Assembly: GCA_007922305.1 (NCBI GenBank)
Contig: ML677455.1
Span: forward strand, 683,475 to 747,474
DNA: 64,000 nt
Origin: Dermatemys mawii
Taxonomy: Eukaryota; Chordata; Testudines; Dermatemydidae
Reading direction: 5' to 3'
The notes under the pieces were generated by a model that saw nothing but the letters and a program-made list of their open reading frames with translations, was not told the DNA's origin and ran no database searches. Numbering within the stretch: position 1 is the stretch's first letter; each line of letters begins with the position of its first letter. Shown piece by piece: positions 23,876 through 34,735 of this stretch. Position numbers and translations under genes: made by a program.

Positions 23876-24029
23876 AATTAAACACACGCACAAATTAAAT
23901 GCAACCGTTCATTCAGCAGGATTTGGTAGTGTTTCCACTGTTCTATCACTCACCAGCAGGGTCCCTCTGCCTTGTATGGGGAAGGTGTAGCTGGCTAGTT
24001 TGGCACTCACATTATCATAAGGAGAAGAA

Positions 24030-24180
24030 TCAGGGGGGTAGCCATGTTAGTCTGGAATAGCAGAAGTGACAAAGAGTGACAAATACCCACTTCGTCAGAT
24101 GCAAGGGTATTAGCCCACGAAAGCTTATGCTCTAAAACTTTAGTTAGTCTTTAAGGTGCCACAGGACTCTCTGTCATAAG
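24030..24180. repeat. Turtle-abundant short interspersed repeat (GTGCCACAGGACTC family)
   Basis: TAGCCATGTTAGTCTGGAAT, ATACCCACTTCGTCAGATGC, CCCACGAAAGCTTATGCTCT, TTAGTCTTTAAGGTGCCACA. Copies are at 40118-40245, 44164-44260 and 53145-53238. I know this text as very common in turtle DNA but do not assign a family name. Confidence 0.85.
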
Positions 24181-25710
24181 GAGGTTGGTGTAAACAGGTG
24201 AGTCTGGTGTTAAGGCCTGCTGATGGACAGGCTCCACTTCCTACTGACTTCTGGTGGTGGTGAGTTCCACAGTCAGGGTCCCCCTCAGAGAATACGGAAT
24301 CCCAGCTTCGGAGAGTTCCACCCGGGGTTTTATCAACCTCAGTGTTTCTGGTGATAGCAACGGTTCAGTTTGTATTCATTTCTTACACAGGCAAAACTCC
24401 TGTTGAAGTAATTGAACACACCGAAAGATCGGGCCCCAGTTTGACATTTTTAAGCCTGATCTTGCAAGATGATGACTTCTTTGGGAGCATCCCCAGCATC
24501 AGTCTGCTGGATGAGATCCTTGGCTGGTGTAAATCAGCATAGCTTCATAGACATCAATGGAGGATCTGGTCCTCTATGTCTTACAATGAAGGTCCCGGTG
24601 GATACATTTCCTCTGTGACTTGGCTTGTCATGCTTGGGAGAGTAGCTTTATTTCTTGACGCACAATCTCCATCCATTCTTTTGGGGATATTGAAATTCAA
24701 AACCTCCAGGAAAGGTTCAGCATCAGCATGATCTGGATTGATCATCTTTTCCTAGTGGCCTTAAGGTTAATAGATTATATATAATGAAAGGAATAAATCC
24801 AACCCTGGGATAAAGAGCAAAACGCTTTTAATTTCAAGGGATTGTTGTGGGATGCATTTGGTCTAACACCATGTGTCCATTCATCTCTCTTGTGGGTCCA
24901 CCTCTGGTACATCTCCCATCCCATCCCAGACATGGAATAGCTCTTGCTCCACTCACGCTCTTAAATTGTGTCAGGTTTGGGAAGGAAGGATTAGGAATAG
25001 TGGAGCAGTGATGCAAAATTGCTCCTTTGAGGCCAGACCCCACCTCTAGTTCAGATGCCTTGGCCCCAGTGCAGATGAGGTGCATTCCAAATGCACTGCC
25101 TACGTGCACCAATGCATTGAAACTCAGGCATAATTCAGTTCTCAGAGGTGGTGGGAGGACTTAACCCTTGGTGATGAAAGGACAAAAGGAAAAGGGGGTG
25201 CAGTGGTTATGGGACTCATTCCTCTCTGGGACCTGAATATGACCTTGGGATGACCTCTATGTAATAAGATCTCCCTGTCTCAGCCTTACCTCTTCCCTGG
25301 AGGATGGACCACTCCACCCACAGGTCACTTCCTAGTCAACCATCACAGGCACCTGGGCTCCTGCCTCGAAGGTGAGTGCCCATCAGTGGTTGTGTATCAC
25401 AGTGTTTACTATCAAATAACTGCTGCAATTGTTACATCATTTTAACTTCCGAAAGGAGCTAACTTATAGACCCAGGTTCAATTCTGGCACGTCAGTAAAC
25501 ACACCAATCAGTTCAATGAAACTTGGAGGGAAGTTTCTTCACCCAACTATTGCTGAATCTGAGTGAAGTTCTAAAGTATAGTTTATTGAGATACATATTC
25601 TGCGATGTTCATAGATCACTGGATAGATAGATAGACAGGAGTTCTACAGATGGAAAGAAAAAAGGTAAGTAAATCCATAAATAAATATGCATTGTATTTG
25701 GTAAGTGTAA
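24181..25710. other. Intergenic stretch, no gene recognised
   Basis: Open frames of at most 92 codons with no recognisable motif. I see nothing structural. Confidence 0.4.
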
Positions 25711-25771
25711 TTATATGTGTGTGTATAAAATTGTGTATTTTTAAAATGTGTGTGTGTATATATATATATGT
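25711..25771. repeat. Compound (TG)n / (TA)n low-complexity tract
   Basis: ATGTGTGTGTATAAAATTGTG, then TGTGTGTGTGTATATATATA. Two short alternating purine-pyrimidine runs are separated by about 20 bases. Confidence 0.85.
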
Positions 25772-26636
25772 CTTTTCAGTTTGGAAAAAAAAAGGTTGTA
25801 CCATTAAAAATTCCCCCTTCCCCTCCAAAATATGCATTGAGCAATGAAAAATGTAGGCTACACTGTGGAAACCCCATAATCTGAATCATTAACACTGCAC
25901 TGGACAAAGCAATGAAAAATATAGACTGCAGCATACAATTCAGCACTGACATATTTCTGGGCAAGGACTAGATGTCCTAATGCATTTTCTTTCCTACTTT
26001 TAATTTTGGTGAGTCCACGAGTGAAGATTGTGCAAATAATTTGAAGCATGCTTAATATCTGCTCATTGGTACAAATTCTGTCTGCATTTTTTTCAAAGGG
26101 GAATAGCTGAAGGTAGAATTTAGTCCTCTATTTCTGGGATAATCATGACCTATATCACCTCCCTCCGTACTATGCTAAGATCTGAAATGTTAAATACGTA
26201 GTTTAATTTCCTCTCAAAGTTAGAGACATACAGGCTAACGGAAACTGTTCCCTCAGAGAGGGGTTTTCTCTTCAGCCACTTACTGAAATATTCAAAGTGG
26301 GTCAGGGAACTTTCCATTTCTGAAACTAATGAAGATCTCAAAAACATCTTTCTGGCTTCAGGTTAGACCGATGGAACCTGACTCTGAATCGAGGCTGATC
26401 AGTGGTCTGGGTCATTTTGATGTGTGAATAGATAACATCCTGATGTAGCCTGATATTAAGAATACGTATGAAATCTTCCTGTGGTTTGTTTCATGAGTCA
26501 TGAAATCTTTTGATCTGTAATCATTATGAAAAGACATAGACACAGAGGGAAGGAGAGCGGGTGAACCCCAGGCTGCATATCCAGGAACAACATAGTATGG
26601 GCAAAGGAAGTTGCCACAATACAGACTATGATAGCT
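25772..26636. other. Intergenic stretch, no gene recognised
   Basis: AT-rich, short frames only, no element recognised. Confidence 0.4.
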
Positions 26637-26644
26637 CTCTAAAC

Positions 26645-26944
26645 CAGGAGTCTCCGAACTTTATGAGACGAGGGCCATATTAGATTTTTGAAGGGGCATC
26701 GTGGGCCGAAGAGACTGTGAAAAAATTCAGTATATGCAAATATATGCAAAATCTCCTCCTTTACTCCTCCGGCTGCTGCCGCGGGGGCACTCACCCCTCC
26801 ACGCAGGGGACCGCCAGCAGCAGCTCAGGGCTGGGGGCACGGGGGGCAGCAGTGGCTTCTCCACGTGCCTGCTTGGCTGGAGGGCCGGACAAATCGAAGC
26901 CGTGGGCCGGATCCAGCCCCTGGGCCATAGTTTGGAGACCCCTG
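26645..26944. mobile_element. hAT-Charlie-like MITE (300 bp) with perfect 8-bp duplication
   Basis: CTCTAAAC is exactly duplicated at 26637-26644 and 26945-26952. The ends are CAGGAGTCTCCGAACTTTAT on the left and, on the right (reverse), CAGGGGTCTCCAAACTATGG. The interior is GC-rich (CTGCCGCGGGGGCAC). The end sequence and NTCTANNN-type 8-bp target match the hAT-Charlie group. Confidence 0.9.
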
Positions 26945-26952
26945 CTCTAAAC

Positions 26953-27439
26953 CCATCGTTCTGTGCTGGAATTATGGGAGTCAGGAAGAAATCCCCTCCA
27001 GAGGTATACTATTGCATCACCAGATATCTTCATCATAATATGGTGTGCTATCTGGCAGTATCTGGCAGAGGTGCTAGATATTTGCATCTGCCCCTGAGCC
27101 TCATAGGTCAGGATCATAGAGTGGCAGATGTCAAAGATGGTAAAGACCTGGTCTATCATTTAATCCATCCTCCTGTCAATGAAGGTTTGCTCTCTACAGT
27201 GTGTTTTCTGGAGCTACGTCAAGTCTAACTTTACAGGCCTCAGGCAATGGGTGCTTCCACCATTTGAACTATAATCCAATATTCCTCATTAACGCCCTCT
27301 TGGTTTATCCCAACAATTCTTCTCTCTTCTCTACACCCTTTAAATATTTGTAGCCCATATCTGCACCATAGCCAAACAAAGCACAATTAAAGCATGGGAT
27401 CGGTGATCTAATCCAAATGTCACACAGGTCTGCATTGAT
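26953..27439. other. Intergenic stretch, likely old CR1-like fragment
   Basis: AGTGTGTTTTCTGGAGCTAC and AATCCATCCTCCTGTCAATG near 27160-27220 hint at a degenerate antisense LINE. No gene seen. Confidence 0.35.
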
Positions 27440-27925
27440 TGCATGTCTGAGGAGGATCCTGGCTTAGTCCTGGCATTTCTGAAATGTTGCCCAGTGACAG
27501 AAACATGGACATTGCCGTGTCACGACTAAGACTAAGATTTTCTCATGGTTATTTTTAGTAAAAGTCACAGACTCGTCACGGGCAATAAATAAAAGTTCAT
27601 AGAAGCTGTGGCCTGTCTGTGACTTTTGCTGCTGCAGCTCCTTAGTTTCCCCCACCACTGTGGTGGCTGGGAGCGGTGGGGTTCCCCGTCTGCCCATGGG
27701 GGTTGGGAGCTGAAGGGTGATCTTATTGCCCAAAGAGAAAACGGGTCACACCCAGCTGCTTGCCTGAGGTGCCCCCTGAAGGCTGTCACCTGTCACTGAC
27801 CAATGCTGGAATGTTGCAGAGGTCCCCGGTCGCTTGTTGATGCTGTTGCGTTTCACTGGAACCCTGCCAGGGCCCCACTGGCTGTCAGCTCCAGAGTCCT
27901 GCAGCCTCCATGACATAAGTGTAGC
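27440..27925. repeat. Interspersed repeat, hAT-like, unclassified
   Basis: GTGTCACGACTAAGACTAAG, TATTTTTAGTAAAAGTCACA, CTGTCTGTGACTTTTGCTGC and CCTCCATGACATAAGTGTAG are texts I associate with a turtle repeat whose ends read CACGG...CCGTG. Boundaries are approximate. Confidence 0.45.
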
Positions 27926-28289
27926 CTTAGTTATGACCTCTGCGTTGTGCTAGTGTTGGTGGACTACTATGGGACAGCACTATCATGTTGTATCGACATA
28001 TCCGCCAAGCATCGTCCTGTGGTGAGGTTCTGTCTCACCTACGGGCCCTGAGAGTCCTTTGGAAAGCAGTGAAGTTAGGCACAACATCAACCTGAGAGAA
28101 CTGGGATGATTCCAGATACAGTAGAGTGGGTGAGACACCAACATTTAGATCTGTTCTTCTCATTTTAACATGGGAGAGGTTAGGTAGTCTGGCCAGGGAG
28201 TCTGTCCCAGAGAGGAGAATGGAGACTAGCAGCGCCCAGACTAAAACTTCCACAAGTCACCACTGCTCCTTTTAAGCAGATACAGTTTA
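27926..28289. other. Intergenic stretch, nothing recognised
   Basis: A 72-codon minus frame (28253-28035) begins with a hydrophobic stretch but lacks splice or homology support. Confidence 0.4.
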
Positions 28290-28480
28290 ATGTCGAACTC
28301 ACTCGAAACGAACCATTTGGATTTAGTGGAGTTTAGTTGAAACTAAACATGTTGACATTTCCAAATCCAATTTTTTTTTTAACTTTTCATTCCGTGAACA
28401 ATATCAATTTGTTCAGATTTGTGAGGAAAGCAAATGTTAAAATATTGGAATTTTCCACAGGATGGAAATTCTGATTTTCG
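28290..28480. repeat. AT-rich interspersed repeat
   Basis: TTTAGTTGAAACTAAACATG, a run of T, and GTTAAAATATTGGAATTTTCC resemble the AT-rich family at 11534 and 45955. Confidence 0.4.
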
Positions 28481-28794
28481 CTCAGCAGGATTATTTCTAT
28501 GTTCCCCCCACACCTTGTACCTTTTCTTTACTTTGTGAGCTAATGTATAGTATTTGTCTTCATAGCATAGAGTTATACAGCATCAGGGTCGGATGATATA
28601 AAAATGATTGTGATGTCCCAGATTTAATGATCGTTGTGACTTCAACACAAGGCCAGGTTAAGAAAAAACTAGGCTATAAGAGAGGAAGCATTTAGTTTTC
28701 CTCAACCCCTTTCAGATGATAAAATAGGAGTAATTCCAATGCTTTGTGCTGCTGTCATGCTTTTCACTCAAATATTAAAAAAAATTGTAGTTTT

Positions 28795-29270
28795 ACAACA
28801 CCACTTTGGAGGTGTGTGTTGTTATCCCCTGGGGGAAATCAATGCACGGAAAAGTTGAGGCCAACATTTTCAAACTTGGATGCCTATGGTTAGGTGCCCA
28901 TTTAAGTGGCCTGGTTTTCAAAGGTGCTGAACCCTCTGAACTCATGCTGACGTCAACAGGTATTTCAGGAGCTCAGCACCTTTGAAAATTAAGTCACAGA
29001 AGGTCTGATGCAAAGCCCTGTGAAGCTGATGGGTGTCTTTCCATTGACGTCAATGGCGTTACTTCTGTGCTTGAAGTGAAACGCGCTTAAGGATGTTGCT
29101 GAACCGGGGCCCTCTTTAGCTGCCAAGTGTGGATTTCGGGGTGTAACTTAAGGCACCCAAGTCTAAACACTTTGGCCTTGGTGACTTTCTCCAGGCCACA
29201 CAGTGAGACAGAGGCAAAGCAGCAAACAGAACCCAGACGTCCTGCTTCTCAGTGCCATGCTCCAGCCATG
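28795..29270 (-). repeat. MIR-type SINE split by a palindromic MITE
   Basis: The left part (28795-28860, GTTGTTATCCCCTGGGGG, GCACGGAAAAGTTGAGGCC) and the right part (about 29180-29270, CCAGGCCACACAGTGAGACA, ACCCAGACGTCCTGC) are consecutive modules of a MIR. The 0.3 kb between them holds the palindrome at 28915-28988. Confidence 0.6.
28915..28988. repeat. 16-bp perfect inverted repeat in a palindromic MITE
   Basis: TTTTCAAAGGTGCTGA at 28915-28930 is the exact reverse complement of 28973-28988. The interior carries TGACGTCA. Similar palindromes are at 10440-10560 and 53335-53480. Confidence 0.85.
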
Positions 29271-29369
29271 TGGTAGCCAACGCTGCTCCCTAATAGTTGG
29301 AAGGAAAAAGGATTTTTGTCCCAGACAGTATTAATTAACAGCGTTGCCCAATATGTCAGCCCCCATTAC

Positions 29370-29560
29370 CATAGTGTAGGAGCACCTCACAAGCTTTGCT
29401 CACTCTATTTATTCCCATCACCTCCCTGTGAAGTGGCCCAGTGCTCTCGCCCCCCTTTTACACATGAAGGACTGAAGTTAAGTGACTTGACCAAGGTCCC
29501 CAAGAAAGTCGGTGGCATTACAGGGACTTGAACCCAAGTCTCCAACTAGTGGCCTAACCC
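29370..29560 (-). repeat. MIR-type SINE
   Basis: ATTCCCATCACCTCCCTGTG, CCCTTTTACACATGAAGGAC, AAGTGACTTGACCAAGGTCC, GGGACTTGAACCCAAGTCTC. Clear MIR core, reverse orientation. Confidence 0.8.
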
Positions 29561-30334
29561 TTATGTTATCCTTTCTCTTTCAGAGAGCAAGCAAGATGAG
29601 AAGGGGGTAAACCTCACCCAGGAAACTCCCCCTCCCATGTCCCTTCTAACTGCTGCTGCCATAGCATAAACTGTGAGCTCCTCTTGCACACCTGTCTTTC
29701 TCAAGCTCAGCTAAATCTACTCTGCGGTTACACATCCGATGCGGTTTCTCACAGTGGTTAATGTCTGATAGTTAATAGATACTTTATAGATAACAAGGGA
29801 GCTGCTTTGAAGGAAACTCTGCCATTCACATTGCTCTGCCGTTGCTCCTTACCAGGAGGTGGGGAGGGAAGAGGGAGAGAGAGTTGCCAGAAACGTGGAC
29901 TGGATTTGAATCATAGGCAGGATTTTTTTTCCCCCAGCCTGTTCCATGTTCATTTATATAGGGCCGATTTGCCCCTGGCAGTCTGTCACCAGGAAGGGAC
30001 AGCGTGTGTTTGCACTGCCCTAGGCGCAGACCAAGGCAGAGGTTTACAGGAGGGGTGCTGAGAGGCATTGAACCAAACTGTAAACCCTGTATGTAATGGA
30101 AACCACTTCAAGCCACAGGCTGCAACCTCCCTCCCACACATATACCTAGTTCCAGCACCTACAAACGGGGGCTGAATTGCGACGCGGAGTTGAGTTGCTG
30201 GTTCCTTCCTTACCCCAGGGAAGAAGTAAGCTGGGCCACCCCTTTACTGGGTTTCACCTATTGCCTGCCCACCTGTACAGGAGGGAGAGGAGCAGCCCCA
30301 GGGAGGTTGCCCTCCCTGCCTGCATTGTGACCTG
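29561..30334. other. Intergenic stretch, no gene recognised
   Basis: Short frames without motifs. I see nothing structural. Confidence 0.4.
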
Positions 30335-30430
30335 TGTTTATCTGTATTACCGGTCACAGTCCCAAACCCCATTGTGCTAGGTGCTGTACCAACATATAAC
30401 AAAAAGACAGGCTCTTTGCAAAATAGTGTG

Positions 30431-31176
30431 GAGGGCTGGGGAGGGAAGGCGGTGCCTCCCCAAACAGCCTGGCCCTGCTCCTATCTGCCCCCTCCCACTT
30501 CCTGCCCTCTAACTGCCCCCCTCAGAACCATCGACCCATCCAACCCCCCCTGCTCCTTGTCTCCTGACTGCCCCCTCCAGAGACTCCCCAGCCCCTAATT
30601 ATGCCCCCCGGGGACCCCACTCCCTAAGCCCCCCTGCTCCTAGTCCCCTGATCGCCGCCTCCCGAGACCCCCCACCTGAACTGCCCACCCAGGACTCCAT
30701 CTCCTACCCAACCCTCCCCCAGCTCTTTGTCCCCCTGAATGCCCCAACCCGTATCCACACCCCTGCCCTCTGACAGACCCCTGGGACTCCCATGCCTATC
30801 CAACCCCACATCCCCTGACCGCCCCCCTAGAACCTCCACTCTGTCCAACTGCCCCCTGCTCCCTGTCCCCTGACTGCCTCCTGGGACTCCCTGCCCCTTA
30901 TCCAACCCCCCTGGTCCCCGCCCCCTTACCATGCCGTTCAGAGTATTATGTCTGGCAGCCGCGTGGCCCAGACAGAGCCAGACACACTGCTGCACTACCC
31001 CACAGGAGTGTGCAGACTTGCCTTCCAGAGCACTGCCCGCACTGTGGCGTGGCTGTGGGAAAGGGGGAGAGCGGGGTTGAGGCTGGGGGTAGCATCCCAG
31101 GCCGGGAGCTCAGGGGCCGGACAGGATGGGCCTGCGGGCTGGATGTGGCCTGTGGGCTGTAGTTTGCCCACTCTTG
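30431..31176 (-). mobile_element. GC-rich hAT-like element, one end truncated
   Basis: The right end GTAGTTTGCCCACTCTTG is the reverse of the CAGGGGTGGGCAAAC-type end. Inner text GGGCTGGATGTGGCCTGTGG and the left text GGAAGGCGGTGCCTCCCCAA match the copy at 35063-35810 in inverted orientation. The outer left terminus is missing. Confidence 0.75.
30470..30935. repeat. Degenerate C-rich tandem array inside the hAT-like element
   Basis: Units like CCCCTGCTCC(T/C)(A/T)GTCCCCTGA followed by (C)TGCCCCCT and (G)GGACTCC recur roughly every 50-60 bases, about eight times, with many substitutions. The strand bias (C-rich on +) is strong. Confidence 0.7.
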
Positions 31177-31540
31177 AACTAGAAAAAGAGACAATAGATG
31201 GATACAGACAGACAGGGGAGCACAAGGAAACCGCATTGGTCAGCATGGCTGGCAGTGGTGTTAGTACACCCCTGGCCTAACTGTTGTCAGCTGTTTTTTT
31301 AGCCCTTGAGGCAGAGGAGAGATGTGAGGAGGGATGTGAAGGTGAATAATGGGGTGGTTTGGGGGAGGTTTATGAGGAGCACTTAGCATGTGAGAGGGGC
31401 ACCGGGGGTGTGGGGGAGACCATGCAAGTGCTGGTATGAACATGTAAGAAGTGGGTGACGGAGGCTGGCATCGTGGGCCAGGTGAAGGTGGCAGTGGACA
31501 CTTCAACAGCGAATGAGTGATGACTGAGAGCGTGGGGACA

Positions 31541-31789
31541 GATCACAAACATGACAACAATCAGCTTATGGCTGATGCAATGGGGAAGGGGAAGCCAGGG
31601 GAAGGACGCAAAGAGTCAAAATGACCAGCTAGGAAAATGGTCTTTGCAGCAGCTTTCTGCCTGGAGAGGAGCCAGACAAGATGGCATTTGCCAAGGCGAG
31701 CGGAAAGGATGGTGCAGTCATCGAGATGTGCTGTGTGGACGGATAGGAAAGGCCATATCTTAGAGTACATGTGTCGAGTCTCTAATCTG
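31541..31789. other. Short unclassified stretch
   Basis: Continuation text of the SINE or unique sequence. No feature recognised. Confidence 0.35.
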
Positions 31790-32182
31790 CCAGGGGGTGT
31801 TCCTCCCCTGGCTCTGCTCAGGTCCCTCCCCCACTCCACACCTTCCCCCAGTGGCCCTGCTTCTTCCCATCCCCGCCTCTTCCCCACCTCCTCCCGTCCC
31901 CCACCCCACCTCTTCCCACCCAGTTCCTCCCCCTCGGGTGCTGCACCCTCACTCCCCGCCCCCAGCACCTTCTGACGCCGTGAAACAGCTGATTCGCAGC
32001 TGGCGATAGGTGCTGGGAGGGATGGGGAGGCACTGATCAGTGGGGCCTGTCGGCGGGCAGGAGGTGCTGGCGGGAAGGAGAAGCATGGCTTGGGAAGCTG
32101 CTAGTGGGTACTCAGCACCCACTATTTTTTCCCAGTGGGTGCTTCCACCCCCAAAGCACCCACCGAGTTGGTGCCTATGCCT
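31790..32182. repeat. GC-rich interspersed repeat (CAGCACCCACTATTTTTTCC family)
   Basis: Contains a C-rich segment (CTTCCCACCCAGTTCCTCCC), CTCAGCACCCACTATTTTTT and AAAGCACCCACCGAGTTGG, then TGCCTATGCC. I recognise this as a common turtle repeat. Open frames here are proline-rich artefacts. Confidence 0.55.
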
Positions 32183-32332
32183 TAGAGATGTTATACAGAG
32201 CGAATCAATAAAGAAGTGAGGAGCTAGAGAGAAGCCTGAGTCAAACACGATGTCCGGGTTACTGGCTGGTAACCCATACAGAGGAGTTAGAGGGTGTTTA
32301 ATTCCTCTGTGTGGAGAGAGAAGATCACAGGC

Positions 32333-33080
32333 ATTTCCATACTGAATTAGACCCACGGTCCTCTAGGCCAGTGTCCTGTCACCGACAGTGACTGATGCCA
32401 AATGCTGCAGGGGAAGAACAAGACACCCCGCAGCAGGTAGATGTGGGATAATTTAGATCTCATCTGAATTTCTAGTAATTAGAGATTAGTTTAATTTATG
32501 AAGCATGAGGTTAAATATCCCTTCCAATGGCTTTTGTTAGCACTGACTGTTTGTACTCTGGATACTCTTGTTATTCATAGCAATGTCTAATCCTTCTTTC
32601 AGTCTTCTTAAGTTCTTCGTCTCAAGGACATCCTGGGGCAATGAGTTCCACGAGGACCGTCCCTACCCATATGCAAAGTACGCAGCACCATAGGGCACCA
32701 GGAAATTTGGGGCACCAGATTTCCTGGTGCCCTACACAGCTACGTGCTGCTCCAGCCCCTGCTCCACTTCTTCCCCGTGGTCCCTACCCCTGCTCTGCCC
32801 CAGCCCTGCCCCCAGTCCCGTGAGGACTGCAGCAGGGTCAGGCCTCCACTCACCAGTTGCCCCCTGCCTCCCAAACCTCCCCCATGGAGGCCTAGGGCCA
32901 GCCCCCCCCCAGAGGCCTGGAGCCCCACATAGCCCCCAGTAGGGACGGCCCTGAGTTCCATAGACGAATTACATATTGTCTGAAAAAGCATTTCCTTTTA
33001 TGGATGTGTAAACTGGCTGATAATTTAGCCCATAAATAGTTCCAAGTTATACAGCTTTATTTTTTCTGAAGTCCCAGTAT
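32333..33080 (-). mobile_element. CR1 LINE 3' region, antisense, split by a hAT-like MITE
   Basis: ACCCACGGTCCTCTAGGCCA, CAGTGACTGATGCCAAATGC, TCTTAAGTTCTTCGTCTCAA and CTGGGGCAATGAGTTCCA run up to 32650. After the insertion (32651-32952) the text resumes GAGTTCCATAGACGAATTAC and AAAGCATTTCCTTTTATGG, as in other antisense CR1 copies. Confidence 0.8.
32651..32952. mobile_element. hAT-like MITE with 8-bp duplication GAGTTCCA
   Basis: GAGTTCCA occurs at 32643-32650 and 32953-32960. Terminal inverted repeats are AGGACCGTCCCTA (left) and the reverse of TAGGGACGGCCCT (right). Inside, 32693-32706 and 32719-32732 form a perfect 14-bp inverted repeat (GGGCACCAGGAAAT). Confidence 0.8.
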
Positions 33081-33179
33081 TTGCTTTATGCAAATTATGA
33101 CTCATTTCCAGACTGTATGATTTCTACCTTATCTACCACCTTATCGCTATAGTATTGAGCACGGCAAAATCCTTAATCT

Positions 33180-33540
33180 ATTGATCCTCACAACAGCCCT
33201 CTGAGATAGGCGAAGTGTGAGTATCCCCATTTTACAGATAGGGACGGGTGCACAGAGGTTATTTCTATGATGCAGCTGGGAAAAAGCCTCCCAGCCTGGG
33301 TAGAGACTTACACTAACGGGGCTCAAGCTAACATACTACAAACAGTGATGTGGGCATGAGAGCCACATACTGCTATTTTGCAGTGCATTCGCTCGAACTT
33401 GCTCCCAGTTGCCGTGTAGACATACCTAGAGAGGCTAAGTGATTTGCCCAGGGTCACCCAGGAAGTCTGTGGCATAGCAGGGACTTGAACCCATGGGTTC
33501 CAAGTCTCAGGCTGCCATTCTAGCCACTGGATATTCCATC
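33180..33540 (-). repeat. MIR-type SINE split by a GTGTAGACAT-ended MITE
   Basis: The left piece has TGAGTATCCCCATTTTACAG. The right piece (33428-33540) has AGAGGCTAAGTGATTTGCCC, AGGGTCACCCAGGAAGTCTG and GGGACTTGAACCCATGGG. The order is collinear with MIR once 33296-33427 is removed. Confidence 0.7.
33296..33427. mobile_element. MITE with GTGTAGACATACC end inside MIR
   Basis: The left end GGGTAGAGACTTACAC and the right end (reverse) GGTATGTCTACACGGCA give imperfect inverted ends, as in 38761-39022. Confidence 0.5.
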
Positions 33541-34077
33541 CTTTTCTGTTTCTGGGGTTTTATAACAGTGAACACTGAGGTAAAATGAAACAATGCTCAC
33601 AGTATGTCAATATGAGCTTTTCTCCTTGTTACATGTACATGTTCAGAGACCACACTCTTGTTGATCACAGAGAAAGCTACCAGCTGCACAACTGCATTAA
33701 TCATCTCTAGATATAGTGGTCCTGATTCTTCCCTAATTTACATTGGTGTAAATCAGGAACAGCTGCATTGAAGTCAACAGAATTACATCTTCTACATTTG
33801 GTGTGTGACAGAAGAGACACAGACTTATTCTCTTGCATCTTGACAATGAATTTGGGAACAGAATGCACTGGAAAATTTGGAAAATAGAAAAGAAAAGAGC
33901 AATAATCAGTTCTTTTTGGTGTTTATTGAAAAAAAAATCTGTCTCAGTAGTTTTATCCTTCATGTCAATTAAAATCTGAAAACAGAAGCCTATACACCTG
34001 ATTCAGAACTACTTTACTGCAGTTTTACATCAGTGTAACACCACTGATTTCATTAGGGTTAGAGTCATATAGAACTA
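33541..34077. other. Intergenic stretch with palindromic MITE fragments
   Basis: GGTCCTGATTCTTCCCTAAT / TTGGTGTAAATCAGGAAC (33718-33770) and ATCAGTGTAACACCACTG (34028-34045) belong to the GTGTAAAT family. No gene seen. Confidence 0.5.
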
Positions 34078-34735
34078 GAATGGGGCACTCTCCCCACACT
34101 GGCCCTGCAAGAGCTTTAGGCCAGATGGGCCCAATCAGCTAATTAGGCTGCAAAGAGGAGCTTTAGTCTGGAGGCAGCTAGAGAAGCTCACCTGGGAGAG
34201 ACAGGAAGGGCTTCTACAAAAGTCAGGAGGCTGGCAACAGAAGGTGTGGTGTGGAGAAGTGTTTGGGTGTTGCAGAGATGACAGGCCTGAACTTACCCTG
34301 CAGGAGGAGGGAGTGAAGAGAGTGGCAAACCCAGAGGTGTGGGGAAGCAGCTCAGGAAAAGACAACAAAGTGCAGGGAACAGAGCTGGGTCCCTGAGCTG
34401 GAACCTGGAGTAAAGTGTGGGCCTGGGTTCCCCTGTCAACTACTTCAGGAGTGGCACTGTGAAGCAGTGAAATGGAAGACTGCCCAAGATGGCTGGAGAG
34501 CAGGTACCTTGCTATGCTCTCCCTGGATGGGGAAACCACCATTGTGAGCTGGCTGGAGGGCTTAGTCGCAGAGCAGATGCCCTGGTTCCTGGAGTGAGAA
34601 GGGGGTTGTGGAGGAGAAACTGAAAGGGGGTAACTTCTGGAAGGAGCATCAGCCTGCTTGAGCTAAGCTCCCAGAACCACCAGGAGGGGGTGCTGTCTGG
34701 CGGTGAGTAGAGCAAACCTGTTACAGGGTAACACT
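34078..34735. mobile_element. GC-rich interspersed element, LTR-like, unclassified
   Basis: GGCCCAATCAGCTAATTAGG, GTGTGGGGAAGCAGCTCAGG, AGCTGGAACCTGGAGTAAAG and GGGTTCCCCTGTCAACTACT are texts I associate with a turtle LTR-type repeat. Boundaries are uncertain and there is no coding content. Confidence 0.45.

Larger units (their letters stand above)
30335..31540 (+). repeat. SINE-like element split by a GC-rich hAT-like insertion
   Basis: The left piece (30335-30430) has CCCCATTGTGCTAGGTGCTG and AACAAAAAGACAGG. The right piece from 31180 continues with AAAAAGAGACAATAGATGGA and ACAGACAGGGGAGCACAAGG, the usual downstream text of the same family. The 0.75 kb between is the element 30431-31176. 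Confidence 0.6.

Noticed and set aside
26701..27228. 175-codon + frame
   Set aside because: The first half is the GC-rich interior of a hAT-like MITE; the rest has no motif or splice support.
30374..32991. Many proline- and glycine-rich open frames on both strands
   Set aside because: Produced by C-rich tandem repeats and GC-rich transposons, with frames open on both strands at once.
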